A stretch of DNA of 64,000 nt from Pseudarthrobacter sp. L1SW (lineage in GTDB: Bacteria > Actinomycetota > Actinomycetes > Actinomycetales > Micrococcaceae), in the NCBI RefSeq assembly GCF_020809045.1, contig NZ_CP078079.1:2108001-2172000 (forward strand). The letters are read 5' to 3'. Below the pieces are notes generated by a model that saw only the letters and a list, made by a program, of their open reading frames with translations, did not search any database and had not been told where the DNA came from. Both the position numbers and the translations under genes were made by a program. This document shows positions 60,498 to 64,000 of this stretch, one piece after another. Numbering within the stretch: position 1 is the stretch's first letter; each line of letters begins with the position of its first letter.

Positions 60498-62066
60498 GTG
60501 ACAGACAGTCAGAAATCCGACGAAACAGCAACAGACCTGACCGAAGCGGCGGCCCCCGGGGCTTCCGGTGAGGCCCCTGAAGCGGCCGGCACCCCCGCTG
60601 CGGATGCAAGCGATACCGGGGCTGCTGCAGAAGAACCAGCCGCCGGCCAGGCTCCGGCGGGCGAAACGCCGGCCGAAGCTGCTCCCGCCCCTGCACCTGC
60701 GCCTGCCCCCTCGCCCCGGTCAGCAGCGCCGTCTCCGGCCGCTTTCGCTTCCCGTCCCAAGCCTGCCGCCGCGGCCCCGGCTGCAGCCGCGGTACCGGCC
60801 GCACCGGCCACCTCCCTGGCGGAGGCCTCAAAGTGGGGCCGGGTTGAAGGGGACGGACACGTCTTCCTGACCATTGACGGCAGCGAGCACGCCGTTGGAC
60901 AGTACCCCGGCGTAAGCGACGACGAAGCCCTCGCCTACTTCGCCCGGAAATACGACGACGTGGCAGCGCAGATCGTGCTGCTTGAACAGCGCGTCACGTC
61001 CAAGGCCCCCAGCACCGATATGCAGAAGACCGTGACGCACCTGCGGGAGCAGCTTGCGGAGCGCAACATGGTGGGCGACCTGCGTTCTGCGGAGGCCCGG
61101 CTGGACAAGCTCTCCGAGCAGATCGTTGAGCTGGAGAAAGCAGAGAAGGCCGAGCACGACGCCGTCCGCGCGTCTGAGCTCGCGGCCCGCGAGGCGATCG
61201 TTGCGGAGGCCGAGCAGATCTCCGGCCAGGATCCGGCACAGACGCAGTGGAAGACCTCCAGCGCCAGGATGAACGAACTTTTTGAGACCTGGAAGGCAGC
61301 CCAGAAGAGCGGCATTCGCCTGGGCCGCAGCAACGAGGACGCATTGTGGAAGAGGTTCCGCGCCGCCCGCACGGTTTTCGACCGGCACCGCCGCGCCTAC
61401 TTCTCCCAGCTGGACAGCAACAATTCCGCTGCCAAGTCGGCCAAGGAAAAGCTGATCGCTGAAGCCGAAGCGCTGTCCAGCTCCACCGACTGGGGTTTCG
61501 CCGCCGGCGAGTACCGTCGGCTGATGGATCAGTGGAAGGCATCGCCACGCGCCAGCCGTAAGGACGACGACGCGCTGTGGGCCCGTTTCCGCGCGGCGCA
61601 GGATGTATTCTTCACGAACCGCCAGGCCGCCAACGATGAAATCGACCAGGAATACGCCGCCAACCTCACCGTCAAGGAAGCGCTCCTGGCAGAGGCCAAC
61701 GCCATCCTTCCGGTGAAGGACCTTGCGGCGGCCAAGAAGGCACTCCAGTCCGTCCGCGACCGCTGGGAAGAAGCGGGCAAGGTTCCACGCGCCGATATGG
61801 GACGCATTGAAGCCGGGCTGCGCAAGGTTGAGGACGCCGTCCGCCACGCCGAGGAAGAACAGTGGCAGCGCTCCAACCCGGAACGGAAGGCCCGCACCAA
61901 CAGCGCCCTTTCCCAGCTGGAATCGGCGATCGCCGGCCTGCAGGAGGATCTCGCCAAGGCAGAGAAGACCGGCGACCAGCGCAAGATCAAGGCTGCCCAG
62001 GAAGCCCTCGAAGCACGCCAGGCCTGGCTGGACCAGATCCAGCGCTCGGCCAGCGAGCTTTCCTGA
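60498..62066 (+). CDS. DUF349 helical repeat protein
   Basis: 522 residues. An Ala/Pro/Glu-rich disordered N-terminus (1–110) is followed by a short folded part (GRVEGDGHVFLTIDGSEHAV) and a long helical region with at least three DUF349 repeats; their hallmark W-x-x-x-P/R-W and ALWxRFRAA pattern is seen in DALWKRFRAARTVFDRHRRA, DALWARFRAAQDVFFTNRQA and the RDRWEEAGKVPRADMGRIEA copy. Long coiled coils lie between. Cytoplasmic, function unknown. GTG start with a weak ribosome-binding site. A strong hairpin lies after the stop. Confidence 0.9.
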   Translation: MTDSQKSDETATDLTEAAAPGASGEAPEAAGTPAADASDTGAAAEEPAAGQAPAGETPAEAAPAPAPAPAPSPRSAAPSPAAFASRPKPAAAAPAAAAVPAAPATSLAEASKWGRVEGDGHVFLTIDGSEHAVGQYPGVSDDEALAYFARKYDDVAAQIVLLEQRVTSKAPSTDMQKTVTHLREQLAERNMVGDLRSAEARLDKLSEQIVELEKAEKAEHDAVRASELAAREAIVAEAEQISGQDPAQTQWKTSSARMNELFETWKAAQKSGIRLGRSNEDALWKRFRAARTVFDRHRRAYFSQLDSNNSAAKSAKEKLIAEAEALSSSTDWGFAAGEYRRLMDQWKASPRASRKDDDALWARFRAAQDVFFTNRQAANDEIDQEYAANLTVKEALLAEANAILPVKDLAAAKKALQSVRDRWEEAGKVPRADMGRIEAGLRKVEDAVRHAEEEQWQRSNPERKARTNSALSQLESAIAGLQEDLAKAEKTGDQRKIKAAQEALEARQAWLDQIQRSASELS

Positions 62067-62085
62067 TCCACCCTCGCTGACGCAG

Positions 62086-62127
62086 CAGGCCCGGTACCGG
62101 TTATCCACATAACCGGAACCGGGCCTG
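62086..62127 (+). terminator. Hairpin after the DUF349 gene
   Basis: A 19-bp stem with one mismatch (62096/62117) and a 4-base loop CCAC; left arm 62086–62104, right arm 62109–62127. No strong T-run follows. Candidate terminator. Confidence 0.7.
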
Positions 62128-62161
62128 TGCCTGTTAACGGCTGCCGGTGCAGGATGGACGA

Positions 62162-62890
62162 ATGGCGATTCCACCGGCCGCTCCGGGCCCCGATCATGCA
62201 ACTGCGGCGGACGCTTTGGCGCCCCGTTTTCCGGAACTCTATTCCCCGGACATGCCCTTCGCCTGGCCCGAGCTGCAATCCCTCGCGGCGGATGGACTGC
62301 TGGACAGGATCCACCACCGCGGCTACACGCTTCCAGGGCTCCCTGCCTCTCCACAACTGCGGGCGCGGGCGGCGGCAGGGGCGGTGCCCGCTTCGGTCCG
62401 CCAAAGGGTGGTCGCGGGCCGGATGACGGCCGCTTGGATCTATGGCTGCGCCGGCGAGCCGGACAGGCTGGCGCTCCTTGTGGATGCCAAGCGGAGGGTT
62501 TCCAGCCTGCGGACCACCAGGGGGTGCACCCTGCACGAAGTGAGGCTCGGGCCGTTCGATGTTGTCAGCCTCGGCGGCCTGATGGTCTCAAGCCCTATGC
62601 GGACCGCCCTGGACATCGCCCTGCACGTGGACGCCGAGCGCGCCTTGCCCACCCTGGCAAGACTGCTGGCGCGTCCGCAGAACGACGTCCGCCTGCGCCT
62701 GCTGGTCCTTGCCATAGAAGCCACGCCGCGGGTGCCCCATAAGAAGGCTGCCCTGGAAAAACTCGCTGCCCTAGCTCCGGCGCTTGTTTCCAGTGGTCCG
62801 GTAGACGTCGAACACCCCGTCAATCCTGCGGACGGCGCTCAGGACGTGGCTCAAGTACTTGGGGTCGCCCATCTCAAAGGCAAACCTTGA
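62162..62890 (+). CDS. AbiEi-antitoxin-like hypothetical protein
   Basis: 242 residues from the ATG at 62162 with AGGA seven bases upstream. The region [39 protein letters not shown] and [18 protein letters not shown] resembles AbiEi-type antitoxin-like proteins common in actinobacteria, here with no AbiEii toxin partner beside it. The final 40 residues are encoded opposite the end of the RSH gene. The function is unknown; the AbiEi similarity is from memory of the family and is moderate. Confidence 0.6.
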   Translation: MAIPPAAPGPDHATAADALAPRFPELYSPDMPFAWPELQSLAADGLLDRIHHRGYTLPGLPASPQLRARAAAGAVPASVRQRVVAGRMTAAWIYGCAGEPDRLALLVDAKRRVSSLRTTRGCTLHEVRLGPFDVVSLGGLMVSSPMRTALDIALHVDAERALPTLARLLARPQNDVRLRLLVLAIEATPRVPHKKAALEKLAALAPALVSSGPVDVEHPVNPADGAQDVAQVLGVAHLKGKP

Positions 62891-64000
62891 GATGGCCACC
62901 CTGTCCGTGGACGTGTGCACACTGGCTGCCAGGATGTTCACGTGGTTCTCGGACAGGACCCGGGTGACGTCGGACAGGAGGGACTTGCGGTCCAGTGCCT
63001 CCACCTGGATCTCCACCAGGAAGACGCTGGACTGTGTCGGCGCCCAGTCCACGTCCACAATCCTGTCCGGCTGGTCCTTCAAGTCCGAGATGTTGGTGCA
63101 GTCGGTCCTGTGGACTGAGACGCCCGAGCCCCTTGTTACGAAGCCCAGGATGGGATCCGGCGGGACCGGTGTGCAGCAGCGGGCCAGCTTCACCCAGACA
63201 TCGCCTACGCCGCGGACCACCACGCCCGAATCGGAGAAACGGGCTTTGGTGACCTGGGTTGGGATGCTGACTTCGGCAATGTCGTCGTCGGCGGTTTCAT
63301 TGCCGCCGAGACTTTCGACCAGCTTCTCCATGACCGACTGCGCGGACGTATGGCCGTCCCCGACGCCGGCGTACAGGCCGGAGATATCAACGTACTTGAA
63401 TTCCTCCGCCACCGCGGCGAGGGCCTCGTGGGTCATCAGCCGCTGCAGGGGAAGGTTCTGCTTGCGCATTGCACGGGTCAGCAGTTCCTTACCGCGGTCG
63501 ATGGCTTCTTCGCGGCGCTCCTTGCTGAACCACTGGCGGATCTTGTTCCGTGCCCTGGCGCTCTTGACGAAATGCTGCCAGTCCTGGCTCGGCCCCGCCC
63601 CCTCGGCCTTGGAGGTGAAGATCTCAACCCAGTCGCCGTGGTTCAGTTCGCTGTTGAGCGGTACCAGTTTGCCGTTGACCCGGGCACCGATGGTCCGGTG
63701 GCCCACCTCGGTGTGCACGGCGTAGGCGAAGTCCACGGGGGTGGAGCCTGCGGGCAAAGCCATGACCTCGCCCTTGGGGGTGAAGACAAAGACCTCGCGG
63801 GCGTTGATCTCGAAGCGTAGCGAATCCAGGAACTCACCGGGATCGGAGGTTTCCTGCTGCCAGTCCACCAGGGAACGCAGCCAGCCCATGTCCCCGTCGC
63901 GTGGGCTTCCCGGGCCAACGGCCGTGCGGTTGGGCTGGTCCTTGTACTTCCAGTGCGCGGCGACGCCATACTCGGCCCGGCGGTGCATTTCATGCGTGCG
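62771..64000 (-). CDS. relA: Bifunctional (p)ppGpp synthetase/hydrolase (RSH), C-terminal part
   Basis: About 410 residues, N-terminus beyond the window end. The end of the synthetase domain ([20 protein letters not shown]) is followed by the TGS domain ([20 protein letters not shown]), a helical region, the zinc-like CC motif ([15 protein letters not shown]) and a C-terminal ACT domain (VDGVF region, from about [20 protein letters not shown]). It controls the stringent response. Its C-terminus overlaps the opposing hypothetical gene by 120 bp. Confidence 0.95.
   Translation of the reverse strand, partial: RTHEMHRRAEYGVAAHWKYKDQPNRTAVGPGSPRDGDMGWLRSLVDWQQETSDPGEFLDSLRFEINAREVFVFTPKGEVMALPAGSTPVDFAYAVHTEVGHRTIGARVNGKLVPLNSELNHGDWVEIFTSKAEGAGPSQDWQHFVKSARARNKIRQWFSKERREEAIDRGKELLTRAMRKQNLPLQRLMTHEALAAVAEEFKYVDISGLYAGVGDGHTSAQSVMEKLVESLGGNETADDDIAEVSIPTQVTKARFSDSGVVVRGVGDVWVKLARCCTPVPPDPILGFVTRGSGVSVHRTDCTNISDLKDQPDRIVDVDWAPTQSSVFLVEIQVEALDRKSLLSDVTRVLSENHVNILAASVHTSTDRVAISRFAFEMGDPKYLSHVLSAVRRIDGVFDVYRTTGNKRRS

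Overview
The window is high-GC DNA from an actinobacterium. The gene order metK–coaBC–rpoZ–gmk–mihF–pyr operon and nusB–efp–aro–mltG–ruvX–alaS–rpsD–rarA–aspS–hisS–RSH, the actinobacterial integration host factor, a PriA without helicase motifs, an acVLRF1-type hydrolase and frequent GTG/TTG starts point to the Micrococcaceae, most like Arthrobacter/Pseudarthrobacter. This is inferred from gene content and order; no database was searched. I see no rRNA, tRNA, IS element, prophage or CRISPR array. No stretch longer than 300 bases lacks a gene; the largest gap is about 230 bp, between hisS and a cyclophilin gene.

Region 1 (1–6.3 kb) is accessory: the end of one RND permease, a 151-residue lipoprotein resembling only the C-terminal part of an RND adaptor, a second complete RND permease and a secreted protein, closed by a strong bidirectional terminator. 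Region 2 (6.3–11.7 kb) is glycerol catabolism: glpD, glpF and glpK on the minus strand, divergent from a SorC/DeoR-type regulator, with inverted repeats in the shared promoter region. Region 3 (11.7–14.6 kb) is a plus-strand run of aldo/keto reductase, alpha/beta hydrolase and glycosyltransferase.

Region 4 (14.6–29.8 kb) is core: priA, metK, coaBC, rpoZ, gmk and mihF, then a tightly overlapping pyrR-pyrB-pyrC-(membrane protein)-carA-carB-pyrF operon. In front of pyrR I read a near-consensus PyrR-binding hairpin directly next to the Shine-Dalgarno sequence, which predicts translational feedback by PyrR. A PrsW-type membrane protease follows on the plus strand.

Region 5 (31.2–39.6 kb) is the most interesting accessory block: an eight-gene minus-strand operon (TIM-barrel epimerase, DhaK-DhaL kinase, RpiB-like isomerase, 3-hydroxyacyl-CoA-dehydrogenase-like enzyme, SDR, an unlisted 30-residue membrane peptide, MFS transporter, TPI-like isomerase) with a GntR/FCD regulator gene upstream. 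The same CCTATAGG-centred palindrome lies before the operon and before the regulator, and a long near-perfect hairpin lies between them. The set suggests catabolism of a C4 polyol or short sugar acid through phosphorylated ketoses; the substrate cannot be read from sequence.

Region 6 (39.7–64 kb) is again core: nusB, efp, a repeat protein, aroB-aroK-aroC-aroE, mltG (with a His/Tyr pentapeptide-repeat cytoplasmic tail), ruvX, alaS, two small membrane proteins, rpsD, rarA, the acVLRF1-type gene, a GNAT enzyme, aspS, an APC permease, hisS, a cyclophilin, a DUF349 protein, an AbiEi-like protein whose frame runs 120 bp into the opposing RSH gene, and the C-terminal part of the (p)ppGpp synthetase/hydrolase, cut by the window end.
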